From NCBI GenBank assembly GCA_963662175.1, contig OY759222.1, positions 3,392,713 to 3,456,712 of the forward strand: 64,000 nt of DNA. Direction: 5' to 3'. The number at the start of each line of letters is the position of its first letter. The stretch's first letter is position 1. The stretch is from Aradus depressus (Eukaryota > Arthropoda > Insecta > Hemiptera > Aradidae). The notes beneath the pieces were generated by a model. The model did not search any database. It was not told the DNA's origin and was given only the letters and a program-made list of their open reading frames with translations. A program made the position numbers and the translations under genes. Of the stretch, positions 10,552-21,322 are shown in pieces.

Positions 10552-13500
10552 ATGATGGCGGAATCTTCCCATCAGATTTCATCACTAGAGCGCCAGCTCC
10601 GCAGCATTAAGCGCAACATTGCCGGCATCATGGTTGTGGCTAAGGCAGCCACCCCTGACGACGACTCTTATGCCGATCTGGAGGCACGCCTACACAGCGC
10701 TTGTGAGTATTGGCACGAATTTCAGGCAACCTGGAAGGAGCTCGATAGTGCGCATTTCAATCTCGATCCGCAAACTTCGTTTCCAGATGAAAAATGGCTG
10801 ACTATCCACGATACTGTGAGGGATGAGATCCTTGTGGCTGATACCTCTCTTCGGAAGCTTAGACTGAAACGCGAAGCCGCATCCGTCACTTCAGCCTCTT
10901 CGGCTGCCGTTCCCACCCTATTGTCAGCACCCAACGACTATCAGGGATGTGGGTTACCACGCATAGCGGTGCCTAAATGGAACGGGGATTTATTCAAATG
11001 GGTAGAATTTCGGGACAAGTTTCTCTCATTAGTAGGAAACAGTCCACGCATCCCTCCAGTCGACAAGATGCATTATCTTAAAGACGCTCTGGTAGGAGAA
11101 CCCGCATCGCTCCTGTCTGGTCTGTCCTTCGACGGTTCTTCATATGCCCTGGCTTGGGAGTCATTAATGAAGGTTTATGACAACCCCCGAGTATTGGCCT
11201 CTCGACACATTCAGACGGTCCTAAATTTCCGTAATCGCTCATCCAACTCTGAGTACGCCAAGCTGAACGCATATCTCTCTCAGGTCGGCGAGAGCATCGA
11301 ATCATTTCGCGCTCTAAGGCTCCAAAACCCAGGTGACGCCTTACTGTCTATCCTGGCATTGCGAGCACTCGATCCGGCCACCCGCAAGCAGTTTGAGCTT
11401 GCCCATAAAGGGACAGAGTTCCCATCTGCCGACAAAATAATCAACTTTGTGAGGCAACGCATGATGGCTTGTAAGCTATCCCTGGAACTTCTCGATGAAC
11501 GCTCCAATACCCCCGATCGAGCAATGGATCCGCGACTCAAACCTCCCAATAAGAGTTCGCCTAAGTACTCTACTGGCGTATCTATGCTCGCCCAATCTGG
11601 AGATTCATCTCAATACTGGTCAAGGAAGAGCCCCACACGTCACAGTAGTTCCCCAACCGCCAGTACGAGGAGGAGCCCGGCTCGCCACCGTGGCTCACCT
11701 AGGTCAAATAGATTTGGACGCACCTCTCCCTCGGCTACGAATAACAGCCCAAATCCGAGTTTCACTCCATGCCCCTACTGCAAAGGCAGCCATTCACTAG
11801 TGAAATGTTTCACCTTCAGTGAGCTGCCCGCCCAGACTCGTTTCGACTTCGCCAAGGCATGGACTGGATGCCTTAACTGCCTGGGAAGAGGGCATCGGGC
11901 CGCGAACTGCCCGTCAAAATGGAATTGTAAGTACTGCAATTCAAGGCATCACAGCTTACTTCATACAGGGAAGAAGACTGATGAAGCCCGCTCCAACGAT
12001 AACAATGGTGAACCCCATTCATCATTCGTAGGCCATGTTCGGGAAGATACCATCCCGGCGCCTACCGACAAGCGACATCAACCCGAATCGCATGTCATTA
12101 TGGGCACCGCTCAGGCCCTATTCGACGGACTTCACACCTCCGTCCCCGCTCGTGTGTTATTGGACTCAGGGAGCCAGTATACATTTATAACTACCGACCT
12201 CGCCAGTAAAATTGGCGGTAGTTTAAAACCCTTTGACGGGCGTATAGCGGGTCTTGGTGGCAACTTAGTGCCCAATGTCAAAGGTTGGTTAACGTGCCGC
12301 ATCCACTCCACTATTACTGATGCGTGCTTCAAGGTGCGCGCTCTTGTAGTCGATGAGATTACATCCGACACTCCGAAGCGAAAGGTTTCACCGACCGTCG
12401 CCGTTCAGCTATCGCGTTACGGCTTAGCTGACCCCTCATTCGCCGATTCTGGCCTCGTCGATGTTTTGGTTGGACTTGACTTATATCCACGACTCATCAT
12501 AGGAGCTCCCGTCAAGTCGGAGGTTGACGAGCTTTATCTCATGCCCACTGTTTTTGGTAATGTGGTCATGGGAACCACTTCTTTTATCAATCAGTCGCGC
12601 AGCATCTCCCTTTTGGCCCTGGATGAAACTGCTATCTTAAGCCAGTTGAAGGTCTTCTGGGAAATTGAGGAACCACGACGACCCGCAGATCTTCGCAACC
12701 CCCATGACGTCTTGTGTGAAGAGTCGTTTGCGAAAACTCACTCGCGCACTCCGGAGGGTAGATATGTAGTGAGGTTGCCCCTGAAACATACTGGCGTGCT
12801 CCCTGACGAAAACCGAGACATAGCTCTCCGGAGATTCTTCGCCTTGGAACGGAAATTCACTCGTGACCCCGTCCTCAAGGAGAAGTACTTAGCCTTTATG
12901 GAAGACTATGTACGTCTAGGCCACATGGCTCCCACGACCATTGTTGCACCCTACGTGATCCCTCATCACGGGGTATGGCAAGTCAAGCCGCACGAAACTA
13001 AGCTTCGTGTTGTGTTTGACGCATCTTGCTCGGCTGGCGGCCCCAGCTTGAACGATGTTCTTATCACTGGGCCTAAACTGCAGACGGACTTGTGCGACAT
13101 ACTCATCCACTTTCGTCTCTTCGTCGTAGCCTTCACGACGGATCTAGTGAAGATGTACCGCCAGATCTTGGTACATCCCGAAGACCGTCACCTACAGCAT
13201 ATTTTCTGGCGTAACGATCCTTCCAAGCCTGTAGTTGAGCATGAACTGCGCACCGTCACTTATGGCATCACGTCTAGCGGTTATCAAGCGATCAAGACTG
13301 TTGCCCAGCTTGTTAGTGATGAAGGCTACGCCTTTCCCCTAGCTGCAGAGCGGATTCCGAAGGCCATGTACGTCGACGATTTTGCTTCAGGAGCAAATAC
13401 GCTCGAAGAGGCCCATGCTCTTAAGGAACAGCTCATTGGCCTATTCAATCTAGGCGGGTTTCAACTAAGCAAATGGGCATCTAATGCCCCCGAATTGCTA

Positions 13501-15918
13501 CCTCCTTCTCAGGATCCTATTGAAGCTCAAGCCTTGCCTCAGGAAGGCAATTCCATCGTCAAGATTCTTGGTCTCATGTGGTACCCCCAACGAGATGTTT
13601 TCTCTTTCACAGTCCAGGAACCTGTCTCTCATGCGACCAAGCGGGTCGTTCTCTCAACCGTTGCACGAATTTTCGACCCACTCGGATTTTTAGCTCCCGT
13701 AATCCTTAGCGCCAAAACCTTGCTACAAGAAGCTTGGCGCCACGAAATCTCTTGGGACGATCCTTTGCCTTCACCTCTTCACGAGAAATGGTCTCAACTT
13801 ACCAACGAGTGGCCTACTCTTAAGATGATTACCATTCCCCGCTATATACAGGTCCATCAAGCAACTATCCAGCTGATAGGTTTTAGCGATGCTTCCTCCC
13901 GTGGATACGCTGCTGCTGTTTACGCACGCACTCAGTCACCTAGTGGCGGAGTGCACGTCAATCTGCTCAAAGCGAAGACAAAGGTCGCCCCCACCAAGTT
14001 TCTAACGATACCCCAATTGGAACTCTGCGGAGCGCTCTTGCTTGCGAGAGTCGTGTCATCTATCACAATAGAGACGCACCATGAAGCTCTATATTTCACG
14101 GACTCTTCGGTGGTGCTTGCATGGTTGCGCCAACCTATTCATCAACTCAAGGTGTTTGAGGCGAACAGAGTCTCTGCTATTCTTAGGGCTTCCGATGTCA
14201 GGCAGTGGAAGTTTGTTCGCTCGGAGGATAATCCCTCCGACATAGCATCCCGTGGATGCCTTCCATCCGAATTCAAGGATCACAACCTCTGGTGGCGTGG
14301 ACCCCTCTGGCTCATGGACAACCCGGAACCATTTGGCGAAGGCTATTCTGGACTCCTCTCGCCGTCACCAGATCAAACCTTACTGGCTACTGCCATCCCA
14401 ACGTCCAAGAAAGTTCACCATATTCATGATGACTCTTGGATGAGTCATTTTTCCTCCCTACCACGATTGATCAGAACAATCGCTCGGATATTGCGACTCG
14501 CTCATCGCGCGCAACACCTACAGGAAGCCACCCAAGGACCCATCACTAGCGATGAATTCTCTAAGGCACTATCCGCATGCGTACAAATCGCTCAACACTG
14601 TGCTTTGCCTCCAGCGCTCTATGGTGATGAAACCCTTAAGGCCTACCAGCAACTCCATCCCTTTTTGGATGCGCCTGGGTTAATTAGGGTGGGCGGTAGG
14701 CTGCGACACTCTTCGCTCACCTATGACCATAAGCACCCTATGCTTCTACCTCGAGATCACCATCTCACTCGTCTTATTATAGACGACCTGCACAAGAAGC
14801 ACTTTCATGCTGGCCCAACTCTAATGCTGTCTCTTTTGCGCCAGAGATTTTGGGTTCCCAGCGCACTTAAGGTGATTAAGAGCCGGATATATCTCTGCAC
14901 CCATTGCAGACGTCTCCATGCCAGGCCGTCTATCCCCCTAATGGGTGATCTTCCAGTTGAACGTTTCCATCAGTTTCGCGCATTTTCACAGGTTGGAGTC
15001 GATTATGCCGGACCATTTGCCCTCCGAGAATCCCCAAGACGCAAGGCACCGATAGGCAAGGCATATCTCTGCATTTTCGTTTGCTTCGCCACGAAGGCTA
15101 TCCATTTGGAGCTAGTTTCCTCGCTAGGGACAGATGCGTTCTTGGCCACCCTAGATCGGTTCATCGCTCGACGTGGACTCCCGCAGTGCATTCATTCGGA
15201 CAATGCCACCAACTTTGTCGGCGCATCTAGATATCTCAAGGATCTCTACGCGTTTTTGAGCCGTCACACTGATTTATGGACTGATCACCTCTCCTCCAAG
15301 AGTGTTGTTTGGAAATTCATACCCCCTCGCTCTCCACACTTCGGCGGTTTGTGGGAGGCCGGCGTCAGGTCCATCAAAAATCTTTTGGTGACTTCTGTCG
15401 GTAAGCACCCCCTTACCTTTGAAGAATTGAATACCATCTTGGTACGCATTGAAGGGCTGCTCAACTCAAGACCCTTATGCCCTCTCAGAGAAGATCCGGA
15501 GAGTTTCGACACACTGACACCTGGCCACTTTCTGATCGGTGCACCACTGACTTCTATCCCATCTGTTCCATCTTCAGATGAATGCACCAGTCACCTCGAT
15601 CGTTGGCACTTAATACAACGGCAAATATCTTATGTGTGGTCCCGATGGAACAGGGACTATTTGCATCTCCTACAGCAGCGTGTCAGATGGACCCGAAACC
15701 ATCCTAATCTCAGCATCGGCGATCTCGTTCTGATGATCGAGAGTCGCACACCTGCAGGTACTTGGCCGATCGGGCGTATCTGCGACGTTTTCCCCGGAGA
15801 CGACAGCGTCGTGAGAGTGGTTACCGTTCGCACACTAAATGGAAGAATTTTCAAGCGTTCAGTCGCCTCTCTCGCACCTCTACTCTCATCAGATGCAACC
15901 CGAGTTTCCCCTAAGTGA
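10552..15918 (+). CDS. BEL/Pao gag-pol polyprotein
   Basis: This single frame of 1788 codons is uninterrupted. In order it contains: a gag-like region with the DUF1759-type block (about 10950-11370); a basic Ser/Arg-rich stretch; a CCHC zinc knuckle CX2CX4HX4C (C440-C453), with extra Cys/His pairs on both sides; an aspartic protease with DSG at residues 538-540; a reverse transcriptase with the catalytic YVDD at 940-943 (13369-13380); an RNase H-like region with the usual acidic residues (13870-14130); an H2C2 zinc-binding region (about 14790-14910); an integrase core with D1484, D1550 and E1602; and a C-terminal DUF5641-type domain (about 15690-15880). All key catalytic residues are visible. 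Products would copy RNA to DNA and integrate it. The codon composition is more GC-rich than the surrounding satellite, as expected for an intact mobile element. Confidence 0.93.
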   Translation: MMAESSHQISSLERQLRSIKRNIAGIMVVAKAATPDDDSYADLEARLHSACEYWHEFQATWKELDSAHFNLDPQTSFPDEKWLTIHDTVRDEILVADTSLRKLRLKREAASVTSASSAAVPTLLSAPNDYQGCGLPRIAVPKWNGDLFKWVEFRDKFLSLVGNSPRIPPVDKMHYLKDALVGEPASLLSGLSFDGSSYALAWESLMKVYDNPRVLASRHIQTVLNFRNRSSNSEYAKLNAYLSQVGESIESFRALRLQNPGDALLSILALRALDPATRKQFELAHKGTEFPSADKIINFVRQRMMACKLSLELLDERSNTPDRAMDPRLKPPNKSSPKYSTGVSMLAQSGDSSQYWSRKSPTRHSSSPTASTRRSPARHRGSPRSNRFGRTSPSATNNSPNPSFTPCPYCKGSHSLVKCFTFSELPAQTRFDFAKAWTGCLNCLGRGHRAANCPSKWNCKYCNSRHHSLLHTGKKTDEARSNDNNGEPHSSFVGHVREDTIPAPTDKRHQPESHVIMGTAQALFDGLHTSVPARVLLDSGSQYTFITTDLASKIGGSLKPFDGRIAGLGGNLVPNVKGWLTCRIHSTITDACFKVRALVVDEITSDTPKRKVSPTVAVQLSRYGLADPSFADSGLVDVLVGLDLYPRLIIGAPVKSEVDELYLMPTVFGNVVMGTTSFINQSRSISLLALDETAILSQLKVFWEIEEPRRPADLRNPHDVLCEESFAKTHSRTPEGRYVVRLPLKHTGVLPDENRDIALRRFFALERKFTRDPVLKEKYLAFMEDYVRLGHMAPTTIVAPYVIPHHGVWQVKPHETKLRVVFDASCSAGGPSLNDVLITGPKLQTDLCDILIHFRLFVVAFTTDLVKMYRQILVHPEDRHLQHIFWRNDPSKPVVEHELRTVTYGITSSGYQAIKTVAQLVSDEGYAFPLAAERIPKAMYVDDFASGANTLEEAHALKEQLIGLFNLGGFQLSKWASNAPELLPPSQDPIEAQALPQEGNSIVKILGLMWYPQRDVFSFTVQEPVSHATKRVVLSTVARIFDPLGFLAPVILSAKTLLQEAWRHEISWDDPLPSPLHEKWSQLTNEWPTLKMITIPRYIQVHQATIQLIGFSDASSRGYAAAVYARTQSPSGGVHVNLLKAKTKVAPTKFLTIPQLELCGALLLARVVSSITIETHHEALYFTDSSVVLAWLRQPIHQLKVFEANRVSAILRASDVRQWKFVRSEDNPSDIASRGCLPSEFKDHNLWWRGPLWLMDNPEPFGEGYSGLLSPSPDQTLLATAIPTSKKVHHIHDDSWMSHFSSLPRLIRTIARILRLAHRAQHLQEATQGPITSDEFSKALSACVQIAQHCALPPALYGDETLKAYQQLHPFLDAPGLIRVGGRLRHSSLTYDHKHPMLLPRDHHLTRLIIDDLHKKHFHAGPTLMLSLLRQRFWVPSALKVIKSRIYLCTHCRRLHARPSIPLMGDLPVERFHQFRAFSQVGVDYAGPFALRESPRRKAPIGKAYLCIFVCFATKAIHLELVSSLGTDAFLATLDRFIARRGLPQCIHSDNATNFVGASRYLKDLYAFLSRHTDLWTDHLSSKSVVWKFIPPRSPHFGGLWEAGVRSIKNLLVTSVGKHPLTFEELNTILVRIEGLLNSRPLCPLREDPESFDTLTPGHFLIGAPLTSIPSVPSSDECTSHLDRWHLIQRQISYVWSRWNRDYLHLLQQRVRWTRNHPNLSIGDLVLMIESRTPAGTWPIGRICDVFPGDDSVVRVVTVRTLNGRIFKRSVASLAPLLSSDATRVSPK

Positions 15919-16187
15919 CGGGGATCCCTGGACATTGCCGTGATTCATATAGTTTGTATATAGTTTATAATTCTAATTATTTCAAGCTATTTTTTTTCTT
16001 TAGTCATTGTAAGTTCATGTTGCGTTCCTTTTATCATTTATATTCTAATTATTTTTAAGATATGTCTCTTTATCACTATGAAGGTACATAGCGCTGTTCT
16101 CCCCTCTCGGCTGCCATCTGTCGACTCACCCCTGCCCTTTTTTTTGGGTACTGTAAATTCAGCGTAGCCAAATTTAGGTGGGCGGTA
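15919..16187 (+). other. 3' untranslated region and polypurine-like tract of BEL/Pao element
   Basis: This is 269 bp between the polyprotein stop and the 3' LTR. It is mostly T-rich with no open frame. The last bases before the LTR include 'aggtgggcgg', a purine-rich stretch in the position of the plus-strand primer. Confidence 0.65.
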
Positions 16188-16639
16188 TGTTCAATTACGA
16201 CTATTGAGCTTAGCCAGCGCCCCCCACTATGGTCCCTACGCCACGGCTAGCTCGCTCGCTATCCCCACTACTCCCGGTCCAGCGACCAGTCGTTCACCAC
16301 AGCCTGACCGGGATGCATCTTACCCCAGTCAACATTTCGTCCAACGCAGCCTGGCCCTGTGTACATCTCACATATGAGGACTTCCCCGTGAGGACCCCCT
16401 CCTATCTCGTCTATCATCACGTACCACCAAGGAGCGACACAGCCGAATCGACCAGAACATTCTGTTTACAGTGATCAAGTAACATTCATTTCAATTTACT
16501 TATTGTGTTCCATATAGAGTTCTTATTTTCACTATTTCCGCATTTATTCTTCACATATTTTACTCCCCTATCATTCTGGGTTCTTCATGGTTATCGGGCC
16601 TTTGCTCACAACGTTAAGTGTCCGACCCTGACCCAAACA
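16188..16639 (+). repeat. 3' LTR of BEL/Pao element
   Basis: This is 452 bp, TG to CA, followed by the target duplication GTATG at 16640-16644. See the 5' LTR for differences. Confidence 0.95.
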
Positions 16640-16644
16640 GTATG

Positions 16645-17797
16645 GTAAAATAAATTACCGTTTGGTTCCAACTAAAATTATCAAGGAAGAAATGTGGAAT
16701 ATAAGTGGGCTTTGAGGTACCGTTTTGATATATTTTCTGAAAAACAAATTAATACAGCTATGTTGGTAGATAGGCAGCATCCAGAAACGAAGATGGTCAA
16801 CCAAAGAAAGATTGTATCGGGAAAGTCTCATCAGAAGGACGACGTGCTCATATTTATTTTTATCTTCCCGATTAAAACATCTGAGCTAAGTGACTTGGCT
16901 AGATTTCTAAATGGCGATCCTGAGCTCGGTAGACTCCATTCTTCAAATTTCTTGCTTTTAAACGGTTTTTAGATTTAATATTTGTTAAAACTGATGAACA
17001 ACCGGGATATCTGAATCCTACACAAAAATCGAAATAAAAATGTTTAGCAAAAAAAGTCGGGCTAAATACCATTCATCAAATTTCTCGCTTTTTAACAGAT
17101 TTTAGATTTAATATTTGTTAAAACTGATAGACAGATTCAGATATATCGGGGAAGTCCCATCCGAAGGACGACGTGCTCAAGGTTATTTTCAACCTAAGTG
17201 AAATTTTAGCTACCCAGGTTTAGGTACATAACATACGACTCATTATCCCGTACCTGACATACAAAACGGCCCTCGATCATAGCTTAAAGCCCAATCCGAA
17301 GGACGACGTGCTCAAATTTATTTTTATTTTCCCGATTAAAACATCTGACCTAAGTGACTCGGCTAGATTCCTAAATGGCGACCCTGAGCACGGAAGACTC
17401 CATTCTTCACATTTCTCGCTTTTAAACGGTTTTTAGATTTAATATTTGTTAAAACTGATGAACAACCGGGATATCTGAATCCTACACAAAAATCGAAATA
17501 AAAATGTTTTTCGAAAAAGTCGGGCGAAATCCCATTCATCAAACTTCTCGCTTTTTAACGGTTTATAGACCTAATATTAGTTAAAACTGATAGACAGATT
17601 CAGATATATCGGGAAAGTCCCATCCGAAGGACGACATGCTCAAGTTTTTTTGACCCTAAGTGAAATTTCAGCTACCCAGGTTTAGATACATAACATACGA
17701 CTCATTATCCAGCACCTGACATACGAAAAGGCCCTCGATCATAGCCTAAAGTCCAATCCGAAGGACGACGTGCTCAAATTTATTTTTATCTTCTCGA
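16645..17797 (+). repeat. Dispersed ~165 bp repeat followed by SINE-related satellite
   Basis: Bases 16645-16815 carry a dispersed repeat with the landmarks 'taccgtttggttccaact', 'aggaagaaatgtggaata' and 'ggtagataggcagcat'. Copies lie at 19310-19490 and 19618-19795, with diverged forms at 32100-32285, 54345-54500 and 59000-59250. From 16820 the satellite runs in plus orientation, with 'aaggacgacgtgctcaa'-type blocks at about 16837, 17167, 17301 and 17764, until the piggyBac insertion at 17798. Confidence 0.75.
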
Positions 17798-18359
17798 TTA
17801 ACCCATTTTTGCCCGGTGTTCCCATTTGGGAACATCAGACTTATCTTCACTCTTTTCTGCTTTGACACCACAAAAATGAACTTTAGACCCCAGAGGCTTA
17901 TTCACTTTCGAGTCTACATCCTGTGGAAGCTTATTAGTGCTCGTTTGTGTTTCTGATCTCAAACCTGTTGGTTCTGTGCTTGCCTAAAGGTACCGCTATT
18001 TTTTTCGCCTGAGATGTCTTCAAAGAAGTAAGTATTTTTTCAATGTTTTTCTTCAAAACATCAAATTGACTTAAATTGTCACCTTTCTTATAGTAAATCT
18101 TCAAGCTTTAGAACAATATAGCCCGTTCACGACGTTTTTTGTTCATTTATTGAACTTTGAAGTGTCATGTTCCCAAATGGGAACTCCAGGTCCTGAGAAC
18201 TGTTCAGTGAGTTATACCTCTAGATACCTTGCGAGAGTTTTTCGAGCTAACAAAATCTACGAAACCAGCTAGATTTGGCCTTTTTATTGAATCAATATTA
18301 TTTGTAATTTATATTTTTTCCATTACTCCTTCAAACATTCCCCCTTCTACTTCAGAGTT

Positions 18360-18587
18360 TGGACGGCAGAGGAACTTATTGCCATATTGGAAGAGCAAGA
18401 ATTCGTCGAAGCAGATATTTTCATCACGGCCCCCGATGATGGCAATGACACTGAGGAAGACCGAGGGGATGAAGAGGCTGGCGGAACTCACAATAATCTC
18501 TCTGGGAGACAGCTGACCGCATCTGCAGAGGCAAAGATAAGAAGGGTGGATGGGGTAGATTACCTCAGTGATGGACGGACGACTTGA
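18360..18587 (+). pseudogene. piggyBac transposase, N-terminal fragment
   Basis: The frame includes EEQEFVEADIFITAPDDGND, then an acidic stretch, then NLSGRQL. This is the acidic N-terminal region of piggyBac-family transposases, which lies before the catalytic domain. The frame ends at a stop at 18587 before any catalytic Asp. An intron-like or unrelated AT-rich segment precedes it. Confidence 0.7.
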
Positions 18588-18740
18588 TACCTAATTTCTC
18601 CAGTAGTGGAGATTTAACAGTGGTCATCAATCCCGCTCAACCATGTACCTCTTCTCAAATCATTCGCAATACCTTTTCAACCGCTAGATCACAATTCGTT
18701 TCGCAGGCAGATCGTGAGGACTTATTTGACCAAGTATAGT

Positions 18741-18766
18741 CCCCCCCCCCCCCCCCCCCCCCCCCC
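18741..18766 (+). repeat. Poly-C tract, 26 bases
   Basis: This is an uninterrupted run of C inside the decayed piggyBac element, close to where the catalytic part of the transposase is missing. The length may be an assembly estimate. Confidence 0.9.
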
Positions 18767-18812
18767 TTCCGTCGTAAGGAGGACGACCGAAATCGTCAAA
18801 ACATCTTTTGAA

Positions 18813-18963
18813 GAGAACAATGGACACTATTCGTTATGATGGGAAGGACCATTGGATGATAAGTTCCACAAAACAAGGAAAATGCACTGTGTGCAAAAAA
18901 AATGTGTGATAAATGCAACATAATTCTTCACGAACACTGTTTCAAAGAGTACTACTGTGTATA
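18813..18963 (+). pseudogene. piggyBac transposase, C-terminal cysteine-rich fragment
   Basis: The stretch reads GKCTVCKK, then after a frame break DKCNIILHEHCFKEYY and a stop. The CxxC...CxxxxxHxxC pattern with HCFKEY is the C-terminal zinc-binding domain of piggyBac transposases. One stop codon with a frameshift splits the domain. Confidence 0.75.
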
Positions 18964-19241
18964 AATATGACTTTTCTTTTTACAGAAAAAAGTTATCGGA
19001 CGTTTTTATCCTAAAAGATATTTTATTTGATCAATAAAGTTGAATTTATTTACTTGTCTTCTTTGTAATCGATATATTTTTGAGGTCCGTTGTCCCATTT
19101 GGGAACATCGTTTTTCACAAAATCTGAGCATTATTATTAACTAAAATACATATAAGTAGTCTCAGGATATATTATTGGAAGTATTTTCACCATTTATTAA
19201 AAAATTACAGCGAAAAAAAAACTCGGGCAAAAATGGGTTAA

Positions 19242-20311
19242 AACATCTGACCTAAGTGCCTTGGCTAGATTTCTAAGTGGCGATCCTGAGCTCGATAGAC
19301 TCCATATGTATGATGAAATAAGTTACCGTTTGGTTCCAACTAAAATTATCGAGGAAGAAATGTGGAATATAAGTGGGCTTTGAGGTACCGTTTTGACATA
19401 TTTTCTGAAAAACAAATTAATACAGCTATGTTGGTAGATAGGCAGCATCCAGAAACGAAGATGGTCAACCAAAGAAAGATTCAGATGCATCGGGAAAGTC
19501 CCATCCTAAGGACGACGTGCTCAAATTTATTTTTATCTTCCCGATTAAAACATCTGACCTAAGTGCCTTGGCTAGATTTTTTAAGTGGCGATCCTGAGCT
19601 CGATAGACTCCATATGAATGATAAAATAAGTTACCGTTTGGTTCCAACTAAAATTATCAAGGAAGAAATGTGGAATATAAGTGGGCTTTGAGGTACCGTT
19701 TTGACATATTTTCTGAAAAACAAATTAATACAGCTATATTGGTAGATAGGCAGCATCCAGAAACGAAGATGGTCAACCAAAGAAAGATTCAGATGTATCG
19801 GGAAAGTCTCATCAAAAGGACGACGTGCTCAAATTTATTTTTATCTTCCCTATTAAAACATCTGACCTAAGTGACTGGCTAGATTTCTAAATGGCGATCC
19901 TGAGCTCGGTAAACTCCATTCTTCAAATTTCTCGCTTTTAAACGGGTTTTAGTTTTAATATTTGTTAAAACTGATGAACAATCGGGTTATCTGAATCCTA
20001 CAAAAAAATCCAAATAAAATTTTTTCCGAAAAAGTCGGGCGAAATCCCATTCATCAAATTTCTCGCTTTTTAACAGATTTTGGATTTAATATTTGTTAAA
20101 ACTGATAGACAGATTCAGATATATCGGGGAAGTCCCATCCGAAGGACGACGTGCTCAAGGTTATTTTTAACCTAAGTGAAATTTCAGCTACCCAGGTTTA
20201 GATACATAACATACGACTCATTATCCAGTACCTGACATACAAAAACGCCCTCGATCATAGCTTAAAGCCCAATCCGAAGGACGACGTGCTCAAGGTTATT
20301 TTTAACCTAAC
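19242..20311 (+). repeat. Satellite units with two copies of the 165 bp dispersed repeat
   Basis: Satellite remnants (19242-19305, 19495-19615, 19800-20311) alternate with two near-identical copies of the dispersed repeat (19310-19490 and 19618-19795). At about 20310 the satellite passes without spacer into the 66 bp minisatellite of a Helitron-like element. Confidence 0.75.
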
Positions 20312-20956
20312 CGTTCCTAACTATGTACTAGCTGTGGGGTTCGCTGTTGCAAGGCACCTACAAGCTGTGATGCCCAGCGTTCCTAATTTCGTACTAGCTG
20401 TGGGGTCCGCATTTGCAAGGCACTTACTAGCTGTAGTGCCCAGCCCCAGCGTTCCTAATATCGTACTAGCGGTGGGGTTCGCTGTTGCAAGGCACCTACA
20501 AGCTGTGATGCCCAGCGCTCCTAAAAACGTACCAGCTGTCGGGTCCGGTTTTAAGCACACACTAGCTGTGGTGCCCAACTGTTCCGAGCACTTACTAGCT
20601 GTGGGGTCCGCCGTTGCAAGACCGATACTAGCTGTGATGCCCAGTGGTTCTAACTACGTAGTAGCTGTGGGGGCCGCTGTTGCAAGGCACGTACTAGCAG
20701 TGATGCCCAGTGGTCCTAACTACCTACTAGCTGCGGGGCCCGCCGTTGCAAGACATATACTAGCTGTGATGCCCAGCGTTCCTAAAAACTTACTAGCTGT
20801 TGTGTCCGCCGTTGAAGGACTATAAGCCTTATTCCATATGAATAATTGAAAATTATAACATCATGAATGTACTGTTGAAGAATTGAATAGAATTCGAACG
20901 AAATATATTAGGAGAAAGGTCAAAGTTCCCCTGGCAACGCCGGGTATTACTGCTAG
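20312..20956 (+). mobile_element. Helitron-like element, 5'-truncated, intact 3' end
   Basis: This consists of about 66 bp minisatellite units ('tactagctgtggggtccgc' and relatives, to 20815), then 'gactataagccttattcc', then a terminal hairpin 'cctggcaacgccggg'. Twelve bases after the hairpin comes the end TATTACTGCTAG at 20945-20956. A short GC hairpin about 11 bases before CTRR is the standard Helitron 3' signature. The next element's TC start follows immediately at 20957. The repeat frame is open for 179 codons, but it is repeat-derived and not called as a gene. Confidence 0.7.
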
Positions 20957-21322
20957 TCTATATTAATAAAGCTGAAACGGGGTTTGTTTGTTTGTTTGTT
21001 TGTTTGTTTGTATGTACAGTCAGTAACAAAAATGTTCGGACGGTTTGATTTTTCAATAAAAAATTATAATAATTAAATGCACAAGTAATAAAAAATAATT
21101 TAAAAAAATAATTAAAGCCATTTTTCAATCAAGAATAAGAATTCAAAAGTGGGTTAGGATAAAGGAAAAACAGCTTTGATTAGAACAAATAAATATTTTA
21201 ATTTAATAAATTTTATAACAAGTAATGTAGGTAACAAAAATTTTCGGACAAAAATGTAAACAACTATAAATAAATTCAATGTTTTTTTTACGATTTCACA
21301 AATTCAAAAACCATAATGTTAA

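Larger units (their letters stand above)
9588..16639 (+). mobile_element. BEL/Pao LTR retrotransposon, structurally complete
   Basis: Two 452 bp LTRs (9588-10039 and 16188-16639), each starting TG and ending CA, flank a single long polyprotein frame. The 5 bp target duplication GTATG is present on both sides (9583-9587 and 16640-16644). Without the element, the flanks rebuild the local repeat 'actccatatgtatg' seen intact near 19303. A primer-binding-like site follows the 5' LTR at 10044-10060, and a purine-rich stretch (aggtgggcgg) precedes the 3' LTR. Domain order and the single gag-pol frame place it in the BEL/Pao superfamily. I count six base differences between the LTRs, so the insertion is fairly recent. 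Confidence 0.95.
17802..19237 (+). mobile_element. piggyBac-type transposon, internally decayed
   Basis: The target duplication TTAA is present at 17798-17801 and 19238-19241, and removing the element restores the satellite 'gattaaaacatctgacc'. The terminal inverted repeats begin CCCATTTTTGCCCG on both strands. Subterminal palindromes 'tcccatttgggaac' occur near the left end (about 17819), at about 18173 and near the right end (about 19091). Protein remnants inside match the N- and C-terminal parts of piggyBac transposases. The middle (DDD catalytic) portion is missing, with a 26-base C run (18741-18766) near the deletion. Confidence 0.9.

Noticed and set aside
20321..20578. 85-codon minus-strand frame in the 66 bp minisatellite
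   Set aside because: Opposite-strand reading of the repeat; stays open because the unit is a multiple of three.
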